This document shows positions 52,016 through 63,860 of a stretch of DNA of 64,000 bases, piece by piece. Positions within the stretch are counted from its first letter, which is position 1. Every line of letters starts with the position of its first letter. Position numbers and translations under genes: made by a program. Under the pieces are notes generated by a model that had not been told where the DNA came from, did not search any database, and worked only from the letters and a program-made list of their open reading frames with translations. This stretch comes from Amia ocellicauda (lineage: Eukaryota > Chordata > Actinopteri > Amiiformes > Amiidae), in NCBI RefSeq assembly GCF_036373705.1, contig NC_089852.1, positions 35,398,207 through 35,462,206 of the forward strand, given 5' to 3'.

Positions 52016-53614
52016 AACTAATTTTCAACACTTGACTGTTGAGTATCATTTGTGGATTGTTGTAAGAAAATGCTCTGCTAATGCGAGAGCTTGCTTCCTG
52101 CGCACTTGTACCCTGATTAGGCTGATCTTGCCACCATTTCACTGTGTTCCCAGTAGAAGGATATTAGGAAATTGGCCCAGATGAGCTGCTGGGATACCTA
52201 ATGTATAGAATTAATCTTTTAACTCCTAAACATGCCCAACATAGTGGGGCCCTGTTCATTTGATAGTAGCCTATTAATGTGAATAGAGTGAAATGTTTTG
52301 AGGTGTTGTGGATTGGTTTAACGTCTGAAAGCCCCGTGTCAGCTGTTTCTGCTGGCAACATATTTCTAATTTCAACGGAAATCATTGTGGTGCTTCTATA
52401 GTGCAGCTTCCACCCCCGATCCCTGGGAGTGCTGGCATTGAGGTATTTCACAGACAAACAAGAAAATGAAAGGGAAGAGAGTTTAATATTTTATGATAAT
52501 GTAACATTTATCACACATTAGAAAAAAAATATACAGTGTTTAAGCAAGTCAGTTTGTGATTTAAGTTGGTTCCAAATTATTAGCAGCTGTACAGTTTTTA
52601 AAGTCTTCCATCTTTGCTAATCCACTCCACACAAATGTAGACCCTGCCACAGCCAGGAGCCCCTTGAAATCAGTGCAAACTCACATCAGTCCTTCGAGGG
52701 GAATCGGGGAGGACAGCAGTCGTGCTATCATACCATCCCGAGTCTCTTCACTCGGCTGTGAGTCCATCTTGTGGCTCTTGACTTTACAGCTAAGAATGGG
52801 GAGTTAATATTGCCCTATTTTTTACAGTCCATTTGTCAGCACTTCGTTTAAGTTTTTCCTTTAACTTCATTACCCTGTTCAGATTATTTTGATTTGGCTG
52901 GCGTGCTTCTTAATCTTCGTTCTTCTCTACCAATTTCCCAATCGAGAAGAAACATTGTAACCACAATGGCTTCACAAATCACAATGCATGGGCACCTGAT
53001 GTGGGCCAGAACTGGAAGCTTGCAATAAGTGCTAAGTGCCACTTTTCCCCTTGACTTGACTTTTGTTGAGACACCCCTAGAGAATTCTGACAATGATGTA
53101 AAAGGAAATGAAATGCACTACGATGGTGCACAACCTTCTTTTCCGTCTTCAGCATAAGACAAAAGATCCTTAAAACAGTAGTCATACAAAAGTGGTTAAG
53201 ACTTTTTTGTGGGTTCAATGTAACACTATTAGAGCTGTAATTCCATACTTTTCTCTAAGACTTAAACACAAAACATTCTGTGGACAGGATATAGAAAGGG
53301 TTACATAAATTTAAGTTTTGCTCCTAAAAGGACTGAATGGTAGAAGCAGGATAAAAGCCCTGCTGTCGTCTTCTATCACTACGAGCTCAAAGGAGTTGTC
53401 TTTGGAATGTCAGAATCGCTGCAACGTAAAACCTCACTACCTAATATTTATATTATATTTACAAATATTTTTTAAGTTACAATATTTTATAGCTATATTA
53501 AAAAAAAAAAAAAAAAAAAAAAACGTTGTGACCATAACGTAAGGTCACACATTATGGTTCTGGTTCAATAAATTATTTTTTTTAATCATGTTTTATGTTT
53601 TTGGTCACATATAA
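52016..53614. other. convergent spacer between inppl1 and phox2a
   Basis: No protein-coding similarity on either strand; AT-rich with one poly-A run. Confidence 0.6.
53500..53523. repeat. poly-A run
   Basis: Twenty-four consecutive A residues. Confidence 0.9.
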
Positions 53615-53620
53615 TTTATT
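53615..53620 (-). terminator. candidate phox2a polyadenylation signal
   Basis: TTTATT on the plus strand reads AATAAA on the minus strand, about 930 bases past the phox2a stop. Hexamer evidence only. Confidence 0.35.
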
Positions 53621-54545
53621 AAATTAAAACTAAAAACATACAGGGAGGATAACCAGAAATCCTTATCACGTGGCAGTTCTATAAAAAAGACTTTGAGTGT
53701 GCTGCTTCTCAAAGGAACTGGAAAACGGCAGATATTTTCCGAATGAACTCGACTGATGTGCCAGTGCAGTGCAGAAGAGACCTGGAATGATCTCTGCTGC
53801 TGCTTCTTTTTCACCTTCGTCTCCCTCGTCTGTCAGATATTCTTTTGGATTATTGCTTCACAAAATCTGGTAGTTGGATCACTTTACAAAGCAAAGAACT
53901 CCCCTGCCAGAATGTGGGGGCAAATAAAGGGCCCAGGGACCCAAAAGAGCCAATGTACAATTTCTTCTGAATTACAAGTGCAGAAGGGCAGTGGGCTCTT
54001 GTTATAAATGGACAGAGGTTGATACATGTTAACATTTTCCAATTAATATATTATAACACGACAATTTACATAATCGGACTTGTTTTTGTAACGGTGCATT
54101 ACACTAAAGGGGTGTTGTGCTTGTTAGTTTACTGTGGATTTTTTAAATGTGTTGGTCTGTGTCAATTTAGAGTCACCGGAAAGGAATGAATAGTAGTTGG
54201 TCTTTGATAATGATCCGTGCCGTCCCTCTCGGTAGAAACAGAGTATGTGGTGAAATCTACTGAATTACCTGGAGTCTGAATCAGCCTTTCCTAGACAACT
54301 GCGGCCTATTTCTGAGACGACAAAAGGGTCCAGTTTTAGAACTGTCCATGCCTTTCCTCAACCTGTATCCTAAGGTACTAACACTTTTGTGGCTTAAAGA
54401 ATTGATGGGATGGGGTAGAAGTAACCCCTGTTTGTTTGACATTCGTAAGCCCTCCACCCTCCACCCCACACCTCAACCTGCAACTGTCCAATCGTCCATC
54501 TGAAATAAATAAAATGAGTCCAGCTCAACAGCTGCCTGCAGAGTT

Positions 54546-56852
54546 CTAGAACAGGTTTGTCTTGAGGGCGTTGGGCTTTCGATGGAAGGTGGACAGGACG
54601 CCAGCGAACGGGCCTGCCATGCTGTCCGCCGGCTGCCAGGCCTTCAGGAGGTCAGAGCCTTGGACCCCAGTGGGGTTCACCCCGCCGTTGCTGGCAGAGC
54701 CGATGTTAGGCCAGCCTGGGGATTTGAGGCCCTGGGGGACGGCCGACGAGGTGTTCACAAAGCCAGCCACCCCTGTGGACACAGACACCGGGCTGGGGCT
54801 CAGGCTGCTCCCAGGGCTGCCCATGTTTCCTGAGCTGGGAAGGGAGGCCGTGCTGTCCGGAGTCGGGCTGCAGGTGGACTCCTTGGATTCGTCATCTTCG
54901 GACGAGGACCTGGGCTCGCCCTTCTTGGCGGCTGCGTTTCCGTTCCCGCCGGCGCTGCCGTTGCCTCCTTTGGAGTTGGCGGCTCGCTCCTGCTTGCGGA
55001 ACTTGGCGCGTCTGTTCTGGAACCAAACCTGCCGAAACAACAGAGTAAATGAGCCTTAATCAATACAGTGTTGCACTGAGCAGGCGTTTTCTGTCAGCGG
55101 TCCCGGCATTGTTCTCCTTTACACTACACCATGAACTGCTTGCTACTAGCCTTTCCACAAGTACTGTTTCTTTCTCATATTAAAGGCAGCAATTGGGATT
55201 ATGTTCAAAAATAAAACTCCCATAATTCAGGGCCCATATACCTTGGTCCTGAATTTTAAAGACATATATATATTCCCTATTAAACTTGAAAGATACGAGT
55301 TCAATACACCAAATTATACTATTTAAGTGAGGAACATAAAACACATACATAGATGTAGCTGTCTGCTCATGTATTCTGTGCAGTGGTGTATGTGAGTGTA
55401 TGTAAGGCCGCTGGGGACTCACCTGCACTCGGGCTTCAGTCAGGTCTATCTTGAGCGCCAGCTCCTCCCGGGTGTAGATGTCCGGGTAGTGCGTCTCGGC
55501 GAACACCCGCTCCAGCTCCTTCAGCTGGGAACTGGTGAAAGTGGTGCGGATGCGCCGCTGCTTGCGCTTCTCGTTGAGCCCAGACGGGTCGGAGAAGAAT
55601 TTGTAGGGAACTGCGAAGAAACGGGACTCGTCAGCGGCGGCGGCGGCTGCGCAAACGGCTGCTGTGCTGACGCAAGTGGCCGAGCAAGAGCTGCCCGGAG
55701 CCGCACATGCGCACACAAAACCCGGTGTCCGCAGGCCGGGCCGCTGCAGGTCGGATGTGTGCGGCTGTGGGAGCGATGTGTCCCCAGAGGGTGACTTCTC
55801 TTTCAGTCTAAATAAAACCAGTTTATTCACTCGTTTATTTTAAATGACATCCATGACCTTTATATGCTCTTAAAATGTGTTGCAGGCAAAAATTAAAAGG
55901 ACGTTGAACCATACGTGGGTTATTTATACGAAAGGTCATAATAAAATGTTGTCAATACAAACCAAATGCGTTCATTTAGAGGGAAATGCTTAGAGTTTAT
56001 TATTATTTATATAGATATGTATTGCATATTAAAAACATTATTCGTTGGTCGCACTGGCTGCTTTTGTAACGTTTGTCATAATATTGTCAGCCTCCCATGC
56101 AGCCTCTTACTAAGAATATCTGGCTTCAGTGAATTGTGTCCTTCATTATCCCTGCCAGCTGCGATTGGGAGTTTCAGTCAGTGCTTAGGAGGCTGGTTTT
56201 CATCGCGCTTTTGCTGTACAGTAACACTGAACACATTTACATGACGAACAAAACACAAAACATACGAACAGAGCTACACACTGAAACACACAGTGCGTCC
56301 CGGCCGCCGGGGTCAGTGCGCCTCTGCGCTAAAGTCGCGCAAGCGGTGCGGAGTAATGCGTGTCATTATTATCTGACGACAGAGGCTTGGACGAACTAGA
56401 AAAATACATGTGCTGCCTTTAAAGCACGATGCAGTAAATAGGAGTTTTTGATTTTTGTGTTTTTACCGGCGAGGAGAGGTATAGACTATTCATTTTCGAT
56501 ACGGGTAACTGGGGTTATTTATTTGAACTGTAAGGTCTGACATTAGTTATACAATTGACATCAAAATGCATCTGTATAGCCTGCAAACTACTTGTTCCGA
56601 TGCTGTTAACTGAACCCAAGCTTTCAAGTTTAACTTGGATTAGTCAAGTGGAAAACTGATGGTAATTGAACACGTTGGCATATAGTACTAGGTCAATATA
56701 ATATTCGTTTTGTAACATTATTAACCTTAAGCACACAGGAATTCAATATATTTCAGATAATGCTTTTGAAACAAGCAGTACTGGAATTTTACTGGGATGT
56801 ATTTTAGTGGACTGCTCTGCAGTTCCGCATTGCGTCTTTACGGAGGAAAGCA

Positions 56853-56893
<41 letters not shown>

Positions 56894-57724
56894 GTTCCGT
56901 TATCAGTGAGTAGAATTATACAAAAAAGTAATTCATTTATAAATAAACAGAAAAGATAAAACAAATCCCTGTAGTTTCCAGAATGATAATTCACAATTTT
57001 GGTTAAACCTCATGTATTGTCTCGATTTGTTTCTCATTAATGAAGTTATTGTGTAACACATTTTGCGTGTTTTAAAATCAGTTACATATCTTTATTATAC
57101 ATAACTGAATCAATCGAATAAATACAAAATGCATGTGTCTAAGTGCAATGAGTGTCATATTTTTCAAAGATAACGGCACAACTATTAAATGACAAATTTC
57201 AACGGCACACGCTAGTTTGAAATAGCGGACAGAGGGTGAGTGATAGCACGCAAATATTCCCGGTGCCCATTCTGCAACTCTTTAAAACGCGCATGCGAGT
57301 CTATACATTCACCCGTTTGAGTTCAGTTTATTTAGCGTGTGTCTTTGTGTTTGTAGAATCCGTCTTAAAATGTTACAGCCACGATTTATTCACAATATAT
57401 GCAACAATAGTATAATCACATGCATACATTGCTCAAAGTTTAAACAAACACCAGTAGTTAGTTAATGAATGAATTGGTTCATTTGAAACATTCAGCCGGA
57501 ATAGCCTCACCTGTGGAGTAGGGCGCGGGCTGGTGGTCCCGCAGAGCCCCTAGCGTGCAACTGGCCGTGCCCAGGGGGGGGCAGCCGGGGTTGGCACCGA
57601 AACTGCTCCGGATGGGGTTGTACTGGAAAGTGTTGGCTTGGCTGCACGAATTGAAGTCCGCATAGGCCGACGCTTCCATGGCTGCCATGCAGGAGTCGTA
57701 GGTGTTCAGGTAAGAGTAATCCAT
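54546..57724 (-). CDS. phox2a: paired-like homeodomain transcription factor PHOX2A
   Basis: Minus-strand exons: 57724-57511, 55610-55423 and 55028-54546 (stop TAG at 54548-54546); phases 1 and 0; 294 aa against 284 in human. The N-terminus ([19 protein letters not shown]) and the [13 protein letters not shown] block are PHOX2-specific. The homeodomain (about 89-149) runs from [16 protein letters not shown] through [13 protein letters not shown], with Gln at position 50, and is split by intron 2 between VQ and VW as in other PHOX2 genes. The tail has [19 protein letters not shown] and ends [17 protein letters not shown]2A specifies noradrenergic, autonomic and oculomotor neurons and activates dopamine beta-hydroxylase (family knowledge). 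The start chosen has a strong Kozak context (AAAATGG); another in-frame ATG lies nine bases upstream. It is convergent with inppl1 as in mammals. Confidence 0.96.
56853..56892. repeat. (ATT)n microsatellite
   Basis: About 13 ATT units in phox2a intron 1. Confidence 0.94.
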
Positions 57725-57739
57725 TTTGTACATGAGAGG

Positions 57740-58030
57740 CAGTGGAAGTGGGGCAGAAACGGGAGCGAGCAGGGATCGGACGGGTTTCACACGGGACAGA
57801 GAGGAATAGTCCAACTTTTCTCAATTGCCCACCTCTAGAATTGGTCTTCAGTGCCCTCCAGATGTTTCATTCTCTCCGACTAGAATAGACATGCAGCTCT
57901 GGTCCCCCTCTCCCCGATGCACCCGCTGTCTTGGCTTCCCTGTCCCGGACTGTCTCTCCTCTATCCCGAGTCTCCTGACAGCACTGCTCCGTCTGCGCAG
58001 CCGGTGGGTTTATAATAAACCTGGCAGTGC
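57740..58030 (-). promoter_or_regulatory. phox2a: putative phox2a core promoter and 5' leader
   Basis: On the minus strand TATAAA (58014-58009) lies inside a near-palindrome ggtttataataaacc (58007-58021), about 285 bases upstream of the ATG. The sequence between is C/T-rich and unlike the AT-rich DNA beyond 58170. A start site near 57980 is expected if this TATA box is used. Confidence 0.45.
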
Positions 58031-58176
58031 TGGAGACAATGGCGAGGCGGGGGTCTCTTTACATGACAATATCTGCCTAGTCTATTGGGGGCATTGCTGG
58101 TGGACAGCTCCCTCCCACTTCTCATGCATTCCTAATTCCCCATTAACCCTTTCCTGCATGCTTGCTGTATAGGCAG

Positions 58177-58178
<2 letters not shown>

Positions 58179-58234
<56 letters not shown>
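58179..58234. repeat. (ATT)n microsatellite
   Basis: About 18 perfect ATT units upstream of phox2a. Confidence 0.95.
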
Positions 58235-58235
<1 letters not shown>

Positions 58236-59308
58236 CGTGTTTATTCACGGGTATTATATTTTTCAACGTAAAAGGTAAACACTACCAGATGACAATATTG
58301 CTACAGAGCTATAAAATGATCATGACTTTTGATTTTACTCTGTGAAAATGTCTATATAGTGATATTCGTGCTATGTAATCAGCTGCAATTCCATCCCAAA
58401 GTAATCGCCCCTCAGGTCGCAACAGTTTGAAGCAGGAAAAAGCCTTGACTTAATCTAGACTAGTGTTAAAAAACACCATTCATTCTCTTTCGCTCTCTCT
58501 CTTTTTTGCAATCGCATGGAGAACTTTTGAGGCAGTTGAGCGGAGGTCATTATCAAAATATATAGCGCCTTTACAGGACCAGTTACCAAATAATACAAAT
58601 AGCACAATCGGTGCTGAGAACCAGACAACCACGAAATATGCTAACGAATGATACAAAATATGAAATAATAAACACCAAAGCCAAGAACTGGAGGCTGCAA
58701 TATCACCAAGTGCTTCTTGTTAACAATTTAATTTCTCTAATTGAATTAAGTGCTCTTCGGTCTGGGAAAAAATATATATTGGCTTTTAATGTACGAAATT
58801 AATTGACGGGGAAAATATATATTGTTTTACATGTGCAACATTAATTGATTGACTCTACATCTCGGGCGCATGATAAGTGCTTATTATATTTAATGCCATT
58901 TCGCGTTGTAAATGAAGAGAACTGCGCTGCTCGCCTAACACCCAGCGTCTCTGCAACATTTACACAGCGTTGCAGCAACGTTACATTGTTACCTGGGTTG
59001 AGGATCTCATCACATTATGATTGTCTGACCAGTGAAATCTCACAATGCCACCAGTCCTGTTAATTTTGCTGTATTTGAGGATGGCTTTACACGTTATGAA
59101 ATCCCTATTTAATTACATTCTCGTAAAAATCAATCAAATGTGTGGTTTGTCATCTTGATGCTGTGATTTGAAATGGTATTAATACGGAATATAGTTCAAC
59201 GGTAATTTCGATTGATATCCTTGTTGAAATAGTTTGTTATTATTAATATGGGCTACACACGTCGAACTTGAGGAGTCCAGAAAGTTGAAGAAATTATAAA
59301 TAATATAT

Positions 59309-59324
59309 AATAATCATAATAATC

Positions 59325-59412
<88 letters not shown>

Positions 59413-59445
59413 GTAGTAGTAGTAGTAGTAGTGGTAGTAGTATAA
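59309..59445. repeat. (AAT)n-(ATT)n-(AGT)n compound repeat able to form a hairpin
   Basis: AAT/ATA units run to about 59359 and switch directly to their complement ATT for about 50 bases, then to AGT units. The AAT and ATT halves are mutually complementary. Confidence 0.93.
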
Positions 59446-60174
59446 TAGCGCCATAATCTGGTATATATTTGGATAATGAATTATAATAATTGAAATATAA
59501 TTGTAGAAAAATATGTAGATGTATATATTTTTTTTATTAAATTAGACTTTTTGTTTTAATGCTACGGAAATTCTTAATTCTTAATTAAAAGACGTTACAT
59601 TACCGTTTTTGTTTGTTTGCCTGTGTGTGTGTGTGTGATGTCTGGTAACATTAATGCGGAAACACTGCCAATGCCACTGTAGCTGTGGTGCACAAAGGGA
59701 GCAGTGTCAAGGGTTAACATAAATGCAGGATTTACGGGCCACACAGAAAATAGAACCTTTAAAATAGATTTATAAATGACACATCTGAAGACTTTAGTGC
59801 AGCCAAAACACCTGTTGTGTTGTATCTTTCTCGAAGGAAATCCCAAATGAAAATGTGTATTTCAAGTAATGGAATTTGTCCCTATATCAACCCCAGGACC
59901 AATTATTTAAGATGTGTTTTCTAATTTTCCACTTTCACGTGAATACATAACAACAACCACATGGACAATATAAACTGCAGTTAAAATTAATTGATTGTAA
60001 ATAATGTAATATGTGTTTGGTTCAATGTAACACGTTTAGTAAAGTGTAACGAATGGTCCGAGGCAATTTACAGACATAATGTAGCCTACTGTTATGTCTG
60101 CTTTCCAACGCTAGAAGAAAGAAAGAGATTCTGTCTTTTCAGTCCCTTTTCTAATCACGCACTCTTTCTATTCC

Positions 60175-60290
60175 TAATTTAATTAATTGATTGATTAATT
60201 AATTTCACCAGCCGAGCCTCCGTGACGACAGCAAGTTCCAGGGGCTTCGCTAAAGATGAGGCGGACCCCTTCATTGTCGAGATCTGATCT
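60175..60290. promoter_or_regulatory. candidate homeodomain-rich regulatory element
   Basis: A cluster of overlapping TAATT/ATTGA/ATTAAT words (taatttaattaattgattga) is followed by a GC-balanced unique stretch with gtgacgacag and cttcattgtcgag. It stands out from the repeat-rich surroundings 2.5 kb upstream of phox2a. Function inferred only. Confidence 0.25.
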
Positions 60291-60482
60291 TTCTTTTCTT
60301 TTTTCCTATTTTTTTACAAATCTGGCACAAGTCAGATATCTGTAGGGCTCTTGAACCGTAACCAGGTTAGACACGGGCTGCTTCCAGCAGGTTTGTCATG
60401 GTTCATTAAGATAATTCAAGAGCAAATAGCTGGCAGACTAGGGGGACCCCCTACCCTATCAAACGCCATCCATCAGAAACAT

Positions 60483-60508
60483 CACACACACACACATACA
60501 CACAAGTG

Positions 60509-60574
<66 letters not shown>

Positions 60575-60592
60575 TATATATATTTGTGTCAA
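60483..60592. repeat. (CA)n-(GT)n-(TA)n compound repeat
   Basis: A CA run and its complement GTGTGTG form a small inverted repeat, followed by about 28 TA units. Confidence 0.93.
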
Positions 60593-62625
60593 TTTGTCTG
60601 TGTGAATTGCTCAGATTCAAAATTCAAAATTAATTGGAATTAGGGACATTTGAATTTGAGAGAAGGGCTGGTAACTGTAATCAAAATGAATGACTTGTCA
60701 GAGTGAGGGATTATTTTTGTTATTGATTACATTTCTCTATATGATGTATTATAGCCTATGCCATTAGATAAAATCACATATGGGTTCTGTGTGACAGACA
60801 GACAGACAGAGAGAGCTGTCATTTCTGTGGACCCATTACATGAATTAGAAATCTATTAAAATTGAGACCTATAGGATCCCCATACGGTTCCTGAATACTT
60901 TTTAAATGCTTTCTCTTTTTTATTGTTTTTTACAGTTACCGGAAGAAAAAGGAAAAAACAACTGAACTACTACCTTGTAATTTCCGAGGCGAAATGACTG
61001 TAGTCGACACATTTCTTAAACAGGCCATGCAAGAATGTTATTATTTTTTACCTTTAAAGCACTGGTTGGGCTAAATGCGTTTTTAAATGCATTGTCATGA
61101 ATGACAAATTCGATTCAAAGACATTTAAATCAGTTTAAAGACTAAATTACACGAACTAAACGAGAACATAATGGACCTGTTGTTTTTACAAGCCTGTTTT
61201 AACTAATCTTACCGTTAATTAACAAACTCAATATATATGCAAGGAATGATTAGATAAATTAAAGTTTTAAGAACGGATATCTATTAAAATTACTTAATTA
61301 AAGTGTGTATATATATCCTTCAAATACATATAGAGAGAATATTTGATTGTATTATTGTATGGATTCATAATTTACATAATTCGTTAATTTATTAAACATA
61401 AACTAATATTGTTTTCAACGGACATGATTATTATTATTACTAATAATAGTAATAATAGTAAAAATAATAATATAAAAGTGTAGATAAGAAATAAAGCACA
61501 CAACCTACGTGTATTTAAAAGGGATAAATTCAAGGAAATGCACAGTATGATCTGTGGTAAACTAACAAGCAAACTTTCAACATTTGTTTCAATGGACAGC
61601 AGCCATGTACAGATATCATATAAATAGCCCTATTAAATGTAATGTGAAGTGTATTTTCAGTCCTTTTTAGAGACATAAAAATGGCTAACCGAAATCTGAA
61701 ATCCAATTTACTGTTATTTTCCGCGTATCGCTTCCATTCAGTTACAAGCTATTTAAAATGTCTGTAATATTTTTACTCTGTTGTTGAGTTGTGTTCAGTT
61801 GCTCTTAATTTGGTAATGAAAGTATAATTTCAATGTTTGTATAATTCTATATTTTGTGACTCACACCGGATAGGTAAATTAGGATGTTACAAAACCGATC
61901 TTTGTCAAAATGCATGTCTATTGACTATGAACTCGGGTTTATGGGCTGTAACCATCCTTTAAAAAAATTTGAACCTGCTATTTGCTGTAAATAGAAAAAC
62001 TAACAATTTCGTTAATTAACCCTAACTTCCTTGGACTGCTTTATTACAGTAGCTATATCAGCTTACAAACCAAATAATGAAACACAATATATTTAAAATT
62101 TTAGACACAGCCCAAAGGAATAAATGCATATGGACTGTAATAAATACAGTCTAGTCTCTCTCATCATCAGGTGGTAGAAAGCGTTGATTGCTGTAAAGAA
62201 TATTTTTATTTTTGCTTGAGGGGCCAGAACTCTCCAAGATGCCTCGTCCCTGAGACCCGTTACATCTTCCTTCCAGATACTTCATTTACAGCCCCGGGAC
62301 AGGAGCCAGCTTGGCCCCCCGAATATCCTTTCTTTGAACCCAGGTTGTTGCTGTCCCATCCATTGCTGATCCCTCATCCTCCCTTCCATGGCCCTTTCCA
62401 TCTATCCATCACAGCAGCCCTGTTTCCTGCTCTCATCCATCTTCCCGCGTCCAGCTACCCAACCTCTTCATTATGTCAATCTGCATTCACAAGCAATCAG
62501 TCTTAGTTCTGTCACCCTCACATCTGCATTTCTATCCTGGGTAAAAGCCTAGTGTTAGATGGTCCCTCTTTAACAGACAGACTATAGTACCGTTGCAAAC
62601 CACCATTACTTTATTTTGTCCATTT

Positions 62626-62901
62626 CACTCTAAAAACTGAAGGTTCTTCGGCCGTTCTATTTAGAACCTTTGCGTTCGTTGTGAGTTTATTTTCATGAAT
62701 GGGTTCGTCTGTCGTAAACACAGGGGACCATTAAAAAACCCTTTTTGATCATGATTGCGGTTGTCTTAAGATACATTTAAGGTTATTTAATGATCCTTGT
62801 TTGCAAGTAACCTTGGTAAAAGGTTCTAATAAGAACCTGTCAGGGTTCTTCCACAGGATCAACCCCGGGAACCCGTATCAGAACCTTAACTTCTTATAGT
62901 G
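62626..62901. mobile_element. CACTA-like MITE with AGAACC/GGTTCT arrays
   Basis: The left end cactctaaaaactgaaggtt and the complement of the right end (cactataagaagttaaggtt) form an imperfect inverted repeat. Inside, GGTTCT and AGAACC half-sites recur at least six times in both orientations. No clear 3-bp target duplication was seen, so the superfamily assignment is tentative. Confidence 0.45.
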
Positions 62902-63289
62902 CATCGTTATAAAGTGTAGTAAGCTTCGTTGATTGATTAATTGATTCATTAAAATAATATTGGGCCAGCAATGTAATGAGTAATTGCATCTTCTTTAGCG
63001 TATCTTAAAAATTAAATTAAAACACAAATTGAATGCTGTAAGAAAACGATTTGTCTACAGTGAAATGCATTTTTACAAAATACGAATGATTTTCGCATTT
63101 CACATTTTTGTATTAAAAACGAATACAAAACTGTCAGTTTGTCGGTAAAGGTAGGCTACATTGCAAAACATGCTGATCATTATAATTATTCGGTAAATGT
63201 ACATTCCAGTAAAAGTCAAACTCCTTAAGATGATTTCAACTCGGTTACTATGGATACATAGTCTGTTTATTCATGAATAAAATATATTG

Positions 63290-63436
63290 ATATATATATA
63301 TTTATATATAGAGAGAGACAGAGAGAGAGAAAACGAGAGAGGGAGGGATGGATGGATGCATAGATACAGAGATACACATAGATGGATGGATGGATGGATG
63401 GATGGATACATATATGTATCTCTCTGTATCTATGCA
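63290..63436. repeat. compound TA, GA and GGAT repeats with flanking inverted arms
   Basis: TA and GA runs lead into GGAT tetranucleotides. The arms tgcatagatacagagataca (63357-63376) and 63415-63436 are complementary apart from one extra GA unit, enclosing the GGAT run. Confidence 0.9.
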
Positions 63437-63530
63437 TAATATAATATAGATACATAGATAGAAATATAGAGATGTAGCTATATTAAACTAATTAGGAGAA
63501 TTGACTTTTGTTCCTGATTGATATTTAATG

Positions 63531-63860
63531 CCCCCTTTGGGCTGTCAATCTCCAGTCCCAAGGAGACCCTTGTCACTTTTGTTACCCGCCTTTATTTACC
63601 CAAACGCCGCGAATCTCAATGGTGGCCATTAATGTGTCCGTTAATCGCCCATGAATTGTAAAGTCCCAGTTAACCCCCCCGGTACCCCTCCAGGACCCTC
63701 AGAGGAGGCATTAGCCGGGATTAGGCCCCATTTTCAGGACAAACACTTGGGCCGCAGTGGATTTGAAAGTCTGATCAGTTTCTCTTTGAAGGGATTAGAG
63801 GGGCTGTTGAACACGAGGGAAGGTCGCTGCTCTTTTACAGACATGGAAACAGTTTAACTT
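63531..63860. promoter_or_regulatory. candidate conserved non-coding element upstream of phox2a
   Basis: A GC-balanced, repeat-free 330-base block amid AT-rich repeats, with homeodomain-like ATTA/TAAT cores (ccattaatgtgtccgttaat, catgaattg) and a PBX/MEIS-like ctgtcaatc. The texture is like vertebrate developmental enhancers, but conservation could not be tested here. Confidence 0.3.

Noticed and set aside
54562-55059. 165-codon plus-strand frame
   Set aside because: Antisense shadow of phox2a exon 3.
55180-55830. 216-codon minus-strand frame containing a homeodomain part
   Set aside because: It is phox2a exon 2 read through into both introns; splice sites at 55423 and 55610 define the real exon.
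57479-57814. phox2a frame extended 30 codons upstream
   Set aside because: The extension begins at TTG, not ATG, and reads leader sequence; conserved PHOX2 sequence starts at MDYSYLN.
63357-63436. CRISPR-like array of short repeats
   Set aside because: Simple GGAT tetranucleotide units without spacers, in a vertebrate genome.
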